Below are positions 18,950-26,893 of a stretch of 64,000 nucleotides of DNA, one piece after another. Numbering within the stretch: position 1 is the stretch's first letter; each line of letters starts with the position of its first letter. The stretch spans positions 1 through 64,000 of the forward strand of contig CAZYAO010000014.1 of assembly GCA_964645715.1 (NCBI GenBank), given 5' to 3'. The notes under the pieces are model-generated. The model saw only the letters and a list, made by a program, of their open reading frames with translations. It ran no database searches and had not been told where the DNA came from. Both the position numbers and the translations under genes were made by a program. Origin of the DNA: JAUMBM01 sp964645715. GTDB taxonomy: Bacteria > Bacteroidota > Bacteroidia > Chitinophagales > Saprospiraceae.

Positions 18950-19417
18950 TTACACTCGATAATGCGCGAAAGCACGGTTAGACTCAGCCATTTTGTGCGT
19001 ATCTTCTTTACGCTTAACAGCCCCGCCTTCACCCTTGCTAGCAGCAATCAGCTCTGCAGCCAGCTTATCGGCCATTCCCTTTCCGCTGCGTTGGCGTGAA
19101 AAGCGAATCAGCCACTTCATCCCGATAGAAATTTTGCGCTTAGCACGAATTTCAGTAGGAATTTGGAAAGTAGCACCACCTATACGACGGCTGCGTACCT
19201 CTACCTGCGGCATAGCATTGTTGAGAGCTTTCTTCCAAACAGCATGTTCATCCTGCTGCAGGCGATTTTTTATGATATCCATAGCATCATAAAAAACACT
19301 GAAAGCTGTACTCTTTTTGCCCTCCCACATGAGGTTATTGACAAACTGAGTAACCATTGGATCATTGTAACGCGGATCCGGCGCAAGTACTCGTACTTTT
19401 GGTTTTTTCTTTCTCAT
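18950..19417 (-). CDS. rpsG: 30S ribosomal protein S7
   Basis: 155 aa. S7 nucleates assembly of the 30S head and contacts the E site. Start MRKKKPKVRVLAPDPRYNDP and the block MPQVEVRSRRIGGATFQIPT are conserved. In E. coli S7 represses translation by binding the rpsL-rpsG intercistronic RNA; the gap here (52 nt) holds a good hairpin. Confidence 0.98.
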   Translation of the reverse strand: MRKKKPKVRVLAPDPRYNDPMVTQFVNNLMWEGKKSTAFSVFYDAMDIIKNRLQQDEHAVWKKALNNAMPQVEVRSRRIGGATFQIPTEIRAKRKISIGMKWLIRFSRQRSGKGMADKLAAELIAASKGEGGAVKRKEDTHKMAESNRAFAHYRV

Positions 19418-19430
19418 GTTTTAATTAGCG

Positions 19431-19465
19431 GTTTCCGCTGTGGACAAACCCACAGCGAATGAAAC
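19431..19465 (-). promoter_or_regulatory. Intercistronic hairpin between rpsL and rpsG
   Basis: CGCTGTGG (19436-19443) pairs perfectly with CCACAGCG (19450-19457) around ACAAAC. GTTTC (19431-19435) and GAAAC (19461-19465) can lengthen the stem past a 3-nt bulge. It lies 13 nt upstream of the rpsG start, the place where S7 binds its own mRNA in E. coli. The S7-site reading is inference from position. Confidence 0.5.
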
Positions 19466-19469
19466 ATAA

Positions 19470-19850
19470 TTACTTCTTGACTTTGGGCCGCTTAGTTCCA
19501 TAACGTGAGCGACTCTTTTTACGGTCATTAACGCCTGCCGTATCCAGTGCGCCACGCACGATGGAGTAGCGTACTCCGGGTAAATCCTTTACACGACCGC
19601 CGCGAACAAGCACTATAGAGTGCTCTTGCAGGTTATGGCCTTCACCTGGAATATAGCAAATAACTTCAATGCCGTTGGTCATACGAACCTTTGCAACTTT
19701 TCGCAGAGCTGAATTGGGCTTCTTGGGGGTAGTTGTATACACCCTCGTGCAGACGCCGCGCTTCTGCGGGCAAGCATCGAGTGCCCGCGACTTGCTCTTA
19801 GTCTCAATCTTCGTACGGCCCTTGCGAACCAGTTGGTTGATAGTAGGCAT
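19470..19850 (-). CDS. rpsL: 30S ribosomal protein S12
   Basis: 126 aa, first gene of the super-operon. S12 monitors codon-anticodon pairing in the decoding centre. The streptomycin loop TTPKKPNSALRKV (40-52) and VKDLPGVRY (87-95) are wild type, so no rpsL-type streptomycin resistance is encoded. Start MPTINQLVRKGRTKIETKSK. Confidence 0.98.
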   Translation of the reverse strand: MPTINQLVRKGRTKIETKSKSRALDACPQKRGVCTRVYTTTPKKPNSALRKVAKVRMTNGIEVICYIPGEGHNLQEHSIVLVRGGRVKDLPGVRYSIVRGALDTAGVNDRKKSRSRYGTKRPKVKK

Positions 19851-19934
19851 ACGCTTATCTCTTTTTCAATAAATTAACCTCACTTTTTCCATGTATGGCA
19901 TCAAGCCAGAGGCCTACCTTGTGAAAAAGCGAAC

Positions 19935-19966
19935 GCAAAGGTAACATCTTTTATCGATTCACAAAA
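19935..19966 (-). promoter_or_regulatory. Main promoter of the str-S10-spc-alpha cluster
   Basis: On the minus strand TTTTG (19966-19962), 18 nt spacer, then TACCTTTGC (19943-19935). This matches both the -33 and -7 elements of Bacteroidota housekeeping promoters. Transcription would start near 19930, giving a leader of about 80 nt before rpsL. Confidence 0.7.
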
Positions 19967-20025
19967 GGCTGAGAAAAAAAATGTTTGTTAAATTTAAGGA
20001 TTATTTTGGACATGCCCTGCAGTAT

Positions 20026-20469
20026 TTATTCTTCGACCTTTGCCAAGCTTACCGAATTGATACAGAACCTAAGTCCATCAGGTGCGGGACCATCGGGAAA
20101 TACGTGACCAAGATGAGCATCACAAACATTGCACAATACCTCTACGCGCTGCATACCATGTGAAAAATCTACTTCATAGCGCAGCGCATTGGGTGAGATA
20201 GGTTCGGTAAAGCTAGGCCAGCCTGTACCCGAATTAAACTTGGAAGAAGAATCAAACAACTGAGTTCCACAACACACACAAGCATACACACCTGGTTCGT
20301 GCACCTCACAATACGCCCCGGACCAAGGGCGCTCGGTACCTTTTCTACGCGCCACATTAAATTGATCTGCAGAAAGTACCTGAGTCCACTCTTCGGAAGT
20401 TTTGTCAACGCGCCGATCTGGTGGCGGAGAGCCAGTACGAGCCATACGGATCACATCATTCCAATTCAT
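20026..20469 (-). CDS. msrB: Peptide methionine-(R)-S-oxide reductase
   Basis: 147 aa from the ATG at 20469; repairs oxidised methionine (R form) in proteins, using thioredoxin. Zinc pairs C64/C67 (ACVCCG) and C113/C116 (CNVC), substrate motif GTGWPSF (81-87), HLGHVFPDGP (119-128) and catalytic C136 in RFCINSVSL are all present. No signal peptide, so cytosolic. A longer TTG-started reading is unlikely. It is divergent from prfC and upstream of rpsL in the same direction, separated by the rpsL promoter. Confidence 0.95.
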   Translation of the reverse strand: MNWNDVIRMARTGSPPPDRRVDKTSEEWTQVLSADQFNVARRKGTERPWSGAYCEVHEPGVYACVCCGTQLFDSSSKFNSGTGWPSFTEPISPNALRYEVDFSHGMQRVEVLCNVCDAHLGHVFPDGPAPDGLRFCINSVSLAKVEE

Positions 20470-20616
20470 AGCAACTTGATTTGGACAATACAACACTTAA
20501 ATGTTCGCAGGGTTTGCGAAGTGGTGACCTTTCCTACAATACCCGTATACACCCACAAACAAGACGAGGGAAGTGTAAAGCAGGCTGTTGATTACAGCTA
20601 TACGGTGGGAAAGCAC

Positions 20617-20625
20617 TATCTTTGC
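20617..20625 (+). promoter_or_regulatory. -7 element of prfC
   Basis: TATCTTTGC on the plus strand, 31 nt before the prfC ATG, implies a leader of roughly 30 nt. The base context matches the extended TAYCTTTGC seen at other genes here. No TTG is found 17-21 nt upstream. Confidence 0.5.
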
Positions 20626-20656
20626 CGGTGCATCAAACTAAAGGCAGCCAAACTGC

Positions 20657-22240
20657 ATGAAATTTCTCGAAGAACTCCACAAACGGCGCACATTTGCGAT
20701 TGTAGCACACCCCGACGCGGGAAAAACAACCCTGACCGAAAAGCTGCTGCTTTTTGGCGGAGCCATACAGATTGCCGGAGCGGTTAAAAGCAACAAGATT
20801 AAAAAAAGCACCACCTCCGACTTTATGGAAATAGAGCGGCAGCGGGGAATCTCTGTGGCTACTTCAGTGATGGCATTTGAATACAGAAATCTGAAAATAA
20901 ATATATTAGATACCCCTGGGCACAAGGATTTTGCGGAAGATACCTATCGAACGCTGACGGCTGTCGACTCTGTAATAGTGGTCATTGACGTTGCGAAGGG
21001 CGTAGAAGAACAGACGGAAAAACTAGTTGAAGTGTGCAGGATGCGCAATACGCCCGTCATTGTGTTTGTCAATAAACTGGACAGGGAAGGCAAAGATGCC
21101 TTTGATTTGCTTGATGAAATAGAGCTAACGCTAAAACTGAAAGCCCGGCCGCTAAGCTGGCCCATTGGTATGGGGCAAAGATTTCAGGGTGTATACAATC
21201 TGTATGAGCAAAAACTAGTTATATTCAGGCCACATAGCAAGCAGGAGCGGCCGGAGGAAATCATAGAATTTACGGATTTATCCGATCCTGAGCTGGACAC
21301 CATTGTCGGATCCTCTGCTGCGGACGAACTTCGTTCGGAAGTAAACATGATCAATGAAATTTACCCAGTCTTTGATAAGCAGGCCTATCTGGAGGGGCGT
21401 ATCAGTCCCGTCTTTTTCGGTTCGGCAGTGAACAACTTCGGGGTAGCTGAACTACTGGACTGCTTTGTGGATATTGCCCCTGCGCCACGTGCACGTATAG
21501 CAGAAGAGCGGGAGGTAAAGCCCGAGGAAAAGAACTTCTCCGGTTTTATTTTTAAAATTCATGCCAACATGGATCCGAGACACCGGGACAGGATTGCGTT
21601 TATGAGAGTGTGTTCCGGCACATTCGAACGCAACACCAACTACCTGCACGTGCGGCAGGGGCGTGAGATAAAATTTTCTAATCCTACCTCCTTTATGGCT
21701 GATAAAAAGACCGTCATTGACGAAGCTTACCCTGGAGATGTTGTCGGCCTTTACGACTCAGGTAACTTCAAAATTGGGGACACACTCACCAATGGAGAGT
21801 CCCTGCACTTCAAAGGAATCCCAAGTTTTAGTCCTGAGCAGTTTCGCTTGGTTGTCAACACTGATCCGATGAAAAGCAAGCAGTTGAATAAAGGACTAGA
21901 CGAGCTAATGGATGAAGGGGTAGCACAGCTGTTTACAAGGGACTTTGACGGAGCAAAAATTGTAGGTACAGTGGGGGCCCTTCAATTTGATGTAATCCAG
22001 TACCGGCTGGAACATGAATACGGAGCCCGTTGTCGTTACGAGCCAGTCAGTCTTCGAAGAGCCTGTTGGGTGAGCTGCACCAAGCCAGCTGAAATTGAGC
22101 TGTTTAAGCAGCGGCGGCGGCGAGAGATAGCCCACGACCAAGACGGTAAGCTTGTATTTTTGGCAGAAAGTGAGTGGTCACTCAAGATGGTGCAAGAAAA
22201 CCATCCGGAGATATCGTTCCACTTCACAAGCGAGGGCTAG
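20657..22240 (+). CDS. prfC: Peptide chain release factor 3
   Basis: 527 aa GTPase that ejects RF1/RF2 after termination. G1 AHPDAGKTT (17-25), the RF3-specific LLFGGAIQIAGAVK region, RGISVATS switch I, DTPGH (85-89) and NKLD (139-142) are present. Length matches RF3 (about 529) and the LTAVDSVIVVIDVAKGVE block separates it from EF-G and BipA. Monocistronic; it converges on the carbonic-anhydrase-like gene with 35 nt between stops. Confidence 0.96.
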   Translation: MKFLEELHKRRTFAIVAHPDAGKTTLTEKLLLFGGAIQIAGAVKSNKIKKSTTSDFMEIERQRGISVATSVMAFEYRNLKINILDTPGHKDFAEDTYRTLTAVDSVIVVIDVAKGVEEQTEKLVEVCRMRNTPVIVFVNKLDREGKDAFDLLDEIELTLKLKARPLSWPIGMGQRFQGVYNLYEQKLVIFRPHSKQERPEEIIEFTDLSDPELDTIVGSSAADELRSEVNMINEIYPVFDKQAYLEGRISPVFFGSAVNNFGVAELLDCFVDIAPAPRARIAEEREVKPEEKNFSGFIFKIHANMDPRHRDRIAFMRVCSGTFERNTNYLHVRQGREIKFSNPTSFMADKKTVIDEAYPGDVVGLYDSGNFKIGDTLTNGESLHFKGIPSFSPEQFRLVVNTDPMKSKQLNKGLDELMDEGVAQLFTRDFDGAKIVGTVGALQFDVIQYRLEHEYGARCRYEPVSLRRACWVSCTKPAEIELFKQRRRREIAHDQDGKLVFLAESEWSLKMVQENHPEISFHFTSEG

Positions 22241-22275
22241 AGCAACCTACGCACTCTGCCCCTGCGAACTATTTT

Positions 22276-22800
22276 TCAGATTTCTTCTTCTTTGAACCAA
22301 GCAGCGTACATCACATAGGCGTTGGCTATGCGCTCGATGTTGTTGGCAAATTGCTCCGGGCTGATTGCCTTGACCCTTTTGGCGGGCACCCCTGCATAGA
22401 TAAAACCACTCTCGCAGCGCGTATTTTCGAGCACGACTGCTCCGGCAGCGATCAGGACATTCTCTTCTACCACTGCATTGTCCATGACCATTGCCCCCAT
22501 ACCTACGAGCACATTATCATGGATTGTACAGCCATGTACGATAGCCCGGTGTCCGATGCTCACATTATTACCAATCGTAGTAGATGCCTTCATGTAAGTT
22601 CCATGAATGACGGCACCGTCCTGAATATTGACCTTGTTGCCAATACGGATACTATTCACGTCCCCGCGTACAACAGCCTGGAACCAAACGCTGCAATCGT
22701 TACCCATGATAAGATCACCAATCAGGGTTGCGTTTTCTGCAAAAAAGTTATTTTCACCCCAAGCGGGCGTATACCCTCTGACAGATTTTATCAGTGCCAT
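22276..22800 (-). CDS. Gamma-carbonic anhydrase-like hexapeptide-repeat protein
   Basis: 174 aa from the ATG at 22800 (MALIKSVRGYTPAWGENNFF). Left-handed beta-helix of hexapeptide repeats. The three zinc-ligand histidines of the gamma class are at H66 (VIHG), H84 and H89 (IGHRAIVHG), with R45 and D47 of VVRGDV. YrdA/PaaY-type proteins share this layout and not all hydrate CO2, so activity is uncertain. No signal peptide. It follows the sigma factor gene by 75 nt on the same strand and may be cotranscribed with it. Confidence 0.85.
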   Translation of the reverse strand: MALIKSVRGYTPAWGENNFFAENATLIGDLIMGNDCSVWFQAVVRGDVNSIRIGNKVNIQDGAVIHGTYMKASTTIGNNVSIGHRAIVHGCTIHDNVLVGMGAMVMDNAVVEENVLIAAGAVVLENTRCESGFIYAGVPAKRVKAISPEQFANNIERIANAYVMYAAWFKEEEI

Positions 22801-22875
22801 AAAAAAGAACAGTTGGTTATCGGCGCTAATATCGCATAAATTATGCAGAAGCAGCAACGACAAAACCAGTTCCTT

Positions 22876-23409
22876 TTACTCTCCTACAATATCTGTAAGA
22901 TCCCGTGCCTGATACCACTCCCTAAGTTGCTGTTGCAAGTAGCGCCTTGCTACATGAATTCTGCTCTTGACGGTGCCCAGCGGCAGATTCATTTTTTTGG
23001 CAATCTCTTCGTACTTATAGCCATGATAGCTCATCAAAAATGGTTCCCGCAGATTACTATCGAGCGAGTCAATCCGCGCAATAAGTTCCTCTGACATCAG
23101 ATTTCGCTCCCCGCCATTATCTGTTAACTGACTGTTAATCAGAACAAAATCTTGGTAATTGCTATCCTGATGGGTTTTGAGACGTTTGCGCCTGCGCCAC
23201 TCATTAATAAACGTATTGCGCATGATCGTCATCAGCCAAGCGAGCAGGTTGGTACGCGGCTGATACTGAACTTGGTATCGAAAAGCCTTGTAGGCTGTAT
23301 CCTGAAACAAATCATCCGCGTCATTGTGATCTTGCGTCAGGTGGTAAGCAAAAGCCTTAAGACTTTTAGTATGCTGAGAAAACGAAAGATTAAACTCAGA
23401 CTGTTTCAT
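22876..23409 (-). CDS. ECF-type RNA polymerase sigma factor
   Basis: 177 aa from the ATG at 23409 (MKQSEFNLSFSQHTKSLKAF). Region 2 covers about residues 8-75 with DADDLFQDTAYKAF and WRRRKR. Region 4, about 125-165, contains YEEIAKKMNLPLGTVKSRIH as its helix-turn-helix. No anti-sigma gene is adjacent: the downstream neighbour is the carbonic-anhydrase-like gene and upstream is the divergent exporter operon. The divergent region holds phased dyads, so the sigma gene and exporter may share a regulator. Targets cannot be deduced from sequence. Confidence 0.9.
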   Translation of the reverse strand: MKQSEFNLSFSQHTKSLKAFAYHLTQDHNDADDLFQDTAYKAFRYQVQYQPRTNLLAWLMTIMRNTFINEWRRRKRLKTHQDSNYQDFVLINSQLTDNGGERNLMSEELIARIDSLDSNLREPFLMSYHGYKYEEIAKKMNLPLGTVKSRIHVARRYLQQQLREWYQARDLTDIVGE

Positions 23410-23448
23410 GGTTGGAAAATTTGGCAGTGCTTTTAAATAAATACAGTA

Positions 23449-23456
23449 CAAATATA
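23449..23456 (-). promoter_or_regulatory. Predicted -7 element of the sigma factor gene
   Basis: Minus strand reads TATATTTG (23456 to 23449), matching TAnnTTTG, 39 nt from the sigma ATG. It abuts the first of the dyads, so a protein bound there could block or aid polymerase. Confidence 0.4.
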
Positions 23457-23506
23457 ATAGTAATACTATTTAAATAAAATAGTTCTACTATTTTTTACAA
23501 TAGTAT
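23456..23506. promoter_or_regulatory. Tandem operator-like dyads AATAGT-N3-ACTATT
   Basis: Two perfect dyads, 23456-23470 (spacer AAT) and 23478-23492 (spacer TCT), have centres 22 bp apart, two helical turns. A third half-site AATAGT (23499-23504) follows at a similar phase. They lie between the divergent sigma factor and exporter genes. Such phased repeats are typical of binding sites for a dimeric regulator; the protein is unknown. The region is AT-rich, so chance contributes, but two identical arms at this spacing are notable. Confidence 0.55.
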
Positions 23507-23685
23507 GAATAATTTAATTACTTATATACATAAAACAATGATTTAAAGTGCTTAAAATGATTTATAAAAAACAGCTTACCCAAAAGCAGTCAACAACCAC
23601 CTGAAATTTCCATTGAACAGTCATGAACAACGTCAAACATTTAGACCTGTATCGTGGTTAATTGGAGAGAAAATAAGATTACACT

Positions 23686-25473
23686 ATGCCAGACCACAAC
23701 GGATCCGGAGCCATATCTCCACTAAAGCGCTTCCTTCGTTTGCTCAAACCAGACAGGCAGGAGATCTTGTACATCTACATATACGCACTTATATCCGGTA
23801 TTCTCACCTTAAGCCTTCCTCTGGGCATACAAGCAGTGATGGGTCTCATCCTCGGAGGTGCCATATCGACTTCATTGGTGATACTAATTATAATTGTCAC
23901 CATTGGCACCTTATTTAGTGGCATACTGAAAATCATGCAGGTATCGGTTATGGAAATTATACAGCGCCGTTTATTCACGCGTTCATCGTATGAATTGGCG
24001 GTAAGAATTCCACGGCTGCAGATGGATAAATTGCAGGATGAGTACCCACCGGAGCTTGTCAACAGATTCTTTGACACCATAACTATACAGAAGGGCTTAC
24101 CGAAGATACTGATAGAATTTAGCACTGCTGCGCTCCAGATTTTTTTCGGCTTAATTCTGCTGGCATTCTACCATCCGTTGTTCATCTTTTTCGGTGTCAT
24201 CATGCTTTTGCTATTGAGCACGATATTACGTGCTACGAGTCCTGCCGGACTCCGTACAAGTCTGATGGAAAGTAAGTACAAGTATAAAGTTGTATATTGG
24301 TTACAGGAAGTAGCACGTTCGATATCAACCTTTAAGATGGCCATCAATAGTCGTCTTCCCCTACAGTACACGGACAAACTGACTAACGGGTATTTGGATG
24401 CACGAGCATCTCACTATAAAGTACTCATCCAGCAATATTGGTTTATTATTGTTTTTCAAGCAATTGTGACAGCCATTGTCTTGGCATTGGGAAGCTATCT
24501 GGTAATCAACAATCAGATCAGCATTGGACAGTTTGTCGCGACAGAAATTGTAATAATTTTGATTATCAACTCTGTTGAAAAAATCATTACTATCATGGAA
24601 GTGATTTACGACACACTGACAGGCGTAGAGAAGCTAGGCCAGGTAACTGATTTGGCATTGGAACCGGATACGGGTTTAGTTTTTGACAAAGTGGATACAG
24701 GTAAAGGAATTGAGTTAAAATTACAGAACCTCACCGTTTTACTGCCCAATTTCAAGCGTCCGGTTCTTGATAGTATTGACCTGCACATCCGCTCTAATGA
24801 GCGCGTATGCATTGCTGGTTACAATGGTGCCGGCAAATCGGTACTTGCCCGTACGATTGCGGGATTACAGCTCGATTTTAGCGGTTCGTTGGCATACAAT
24901 GGAATTCCAATAAACAATTTTTGTATATCTAGTCTCCGGAGGCATATAGGTGAATTTTCCAGTCAGGAGGACATATTCCGAGGCACCTTGTATGAAAATA
25001 TTTGTTTAGGCCATGAAGAAGTAGCCTTCTCTGAAGTCAAGTGGGCTGCGGAAGCTTCGGGACTGGAAGAATTCATACGAGACCTGCCAGAAGGTTATAA
25101 CACAGTGTTACTACCCGGAGGTCGGGGTCTTCCACAAAGCGTACGTACCAAAATACTTGTTGCCCGTTGTATTGTATCGCGTCCAAGACTACTGGCTGTT
25201 GAAGACTTCCATTACCAGCTTGATCTGGCGGATCGCATGAATATTATCCGTTTTCTGATTGACCGGCAATACGACTGGACACTAATTGCGGTGAGTAATG
25301 ATCCGATGCTTGCTATGAACTGCGACAGGATAATACTGATGGATGCAGGACGAATCATTGCAGAAGGCACAGCAGAGACTCTCTTCCACAATCCCCATTT
25401 CAAAGAAATATTCAGACTAAATAACTTTGAGCTACCAACGCTCAGCAACCGCCCCTCCGGCAGAGACGAATAA
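23686..25473 (+). CDS. ABC exporter ATPase/permease with non-canonical nucleotide-binding motifs
   Basis: 595 aa. Residues about 25-310 are an exporter-type membrane domain (first helices around YIYIYALISGILTLSLPLG), followed by an ATPase domain. Walker A is intact (GYNGAGKSVL, 378-387). The signature LSGGQ is replaced by LPQSV (482-486), Walker B ends V-E-D (E506, D507) instead of D-E, and the H-loop histidine is N538 (VSND). No N-terminal C39 peptidase domain is present. It heads an operon with an HlyD-like adaptor and a TolC-like outer-membrane protein, the architecture of type I secretion. The substrate is not evident. The altered motifs may be a Bacteroidota subfamily trait rather than decay, since the frame is intact. 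Confidence 0.85.
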   Translation: MPDHNGSGAISPLKRFLRLLKPDRQEILYIYIYALISGILTLSLPLGIQAVMGLILGGAISTSLVILIIIVTIGTLFSGILKIMQVSVMEIIQRRLFTRSSYELAVRIPRLQMDKLQDEYPPELVNRFFDTITIQKGLPKILIEFSTAALQIFFGLILLAFYHPLFIFFGVIMLLLLSTILRATSPAGLRTSLMESKYKYKVVYWLQEVARSISTFKMAINSRLPLQYTDKLTNGYLDARASHYKVLIQQYWFIIVFQAIVTAIVLALGSYLVINNQISIGQFVATEIVIILIINSVEKIITIMEVIYDTLTGVEKLGQVTDLALEPDTGLVFDKVDTGKGIELKLQNLTVLLPNFKRPVLDSIDLHIRSNERVCIAGYNGAGKSVLARTIAGLQLDFSGSLAYNGIPINNFCISSLRRHIGEFSSQEDIFRGTLYENICLGHEEVAFSEVKWAAEASGLEEFIRDLPEGYNTVLLPGGRGLPQSVRTKILVARCIVSRPRLLAVEDFHYQLDLADRMNIIRFLIDRQYDWTLIAVSNDPMLAMNCDRIILMDAGRIIAEGTAETLFHNPHFKEIFRLNNFELPTLSNRPSGRDE

Positions 25474-25495
25474 CGTTCAAAATAACCATGCAAGC

Positions 25496-26893
25496 ATGTT
25501 AAATATATCCGACAATTCTGTAGAACATCTGATCAGAGGCGAAGATCTATACTGTACGCGCCGAAAAGAAGACTTATCATTGGGTTCCGTTTTGTTTCGC
25601 AAATGGGTTTTCGCACTATTCGCTGTGGGTCTGATTATTCTGTTTCTGCCTTGGCGGCAAAACATACAGACGACTGGAGAGCTCACCACGCTAAGTCCCG
25701 AACACAGACCACAAACTATCCACTCCACGATTGCCGGCCGAATAGAAAAATGGTATGTCAACGAGGGTCAGCTAGTAAAAAAAGGAGACACCATTGTATA
25801 CATTTCTGAGATAAAGACAGAATACTTTGACACAGGTCTTGTAAGTAGAAGTTTGCTACAAGTATCTGCTAAGGAAAGTACCATCCAGGCTTACAACTCC
25901 AAGGCCAAAGCCCTGGACGAGCTGGTACAATCCATGCGGCAAGAGCTGGCTGTCAAACAGGTACAGCTCGAAGGAAAAATCAAACAGGCCAGTTTCAAAT
26001 TATTAAGTGCGCGAGCTGACTATGAGCAGGCCAAAGTTGCATTGAACATTGCCCGCATTCAATACCAACGAGCGGACACCCTCTTTCGTCAGGGGATAGA
26101 GTCGCGCAACGAGCTGGAAAACAAGCAGCAGAAGTACCAGTCTTCCCAAGCTGAAGCAATAGCGGCCGAGAACAAGGTGAATGAATTTGAGAATGAGCTG
26201 GCAGTTGTCAAATTGGAATTGACCAATATCAGCAATGAATACAATGGAAAAATTGCCAAAGCGCTGTCCGACAAGTATGGTACACTCTCTGACATGTACA
26301 ATGCGGAAGGCGACGTTAACAAGATGCGTATTCAGTACGAGAACTACTCGCGTCGCAGTCAGTTTTACTACATCATTGCCCCGCAGGACTGCTACATAAC
26401 CAAAGCAGTAAAACCCGGCCTTGGAGAGACCATTAAGGAAGGAGATGCTGTTGTGAGCATCATGCCTTCCCATTTCACGATAGCTGCCGAGTTATACATC
26501 AACCCCGTTGACCTGCCACTGCTATCGGACAGCAGCATTGATGTAAGGTTGATATTTGACGGGTGGCCCGCCTTTGTATTTTCCGGGTGGCCCGACCAGT
26601 CTGTAGGAACCTATGAAGGTAAAATTGTAGCCATAGACAACACCATCAACGAAAAGGGCAAATATCGCATTTTGGTGGGCCCGCGGCCGGGTGCCAGACC
26701 GTGGCCGTTGGCACTGCGACCCGGATCGGGTGCGAGAGGAATCACCCTATTGAACACTGTACCTGTCTGGTACGAGATATGGCGTAAGCTCAATGGATTC
26801 CCTGCAGATTACTATAAACCTGCCGAGGAAGATGATGATGAAAAGGGCACACCTGCTGTGGGTAAAGTACCTGCCAAAAAACTTGTGAAATGA
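25496..26893 (+). CDS. HlyD-family membrane fusion protein
   Basis: 465 aa from the ATG at 25496; an earlier TTG would overlap the ABC gene by 47 nt. Cytoplasmic N-terminus, one membrane helix at about 36-53 (KWVFALFAVGLIILFLPW), biotinyl-lipoyl half motif (AGRIEKWYVNEGQLVKKGD), a long coiled coil (about 115-260, rich in Q/E/K/A), and a beta-barrel part with TKAVKPGLGETIKEGD. It would bridge the ABC pump to the outer-membrane channel. The C-terminus is a charged tail (EEDDDEKG). Its stop overlaps the next ATG by four bases. Confidence 0.88.
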   Translation: MLNISDNSVEHLIRGEDLYCTRRKEDLSLGSVLFRKWVFALFAVGLIILFLPWRQNIQTTGELTTLSPEHRPQTIHSTIAGRIEKWYVNEGQLVKKGDTIVYISEIKTEYFDTGLVSRSLLQVSAKESTIQAYNSKAKALDELVQSMRQELAVKQVQLEGKIKQASFKLLSARADYEQAKVALNIARIQYQRADTLFRQGIESRNELENKQQKYQSSQAEAIAAENKVNEFENELAVVKLELTNISNEYNGKIAKALSDKYGTLSDMYNAEGDVNKMRIQYENYSRRSQFYYIIAPQDCYITKAVKPGLGETIKEGDAVVSIMPSHFTIAAELYINPVDLPLLSDSSIDVRLIFDGWPAFVFSGWPDQSVGTYEGKIVAIDNTINEKGKYRILVGPRPGARPWPLALRPGSGARGITLLNTVPVWYEIWRKLNGFPADYYKPAEEDDDEKGTPAVGKVPAKKLVK

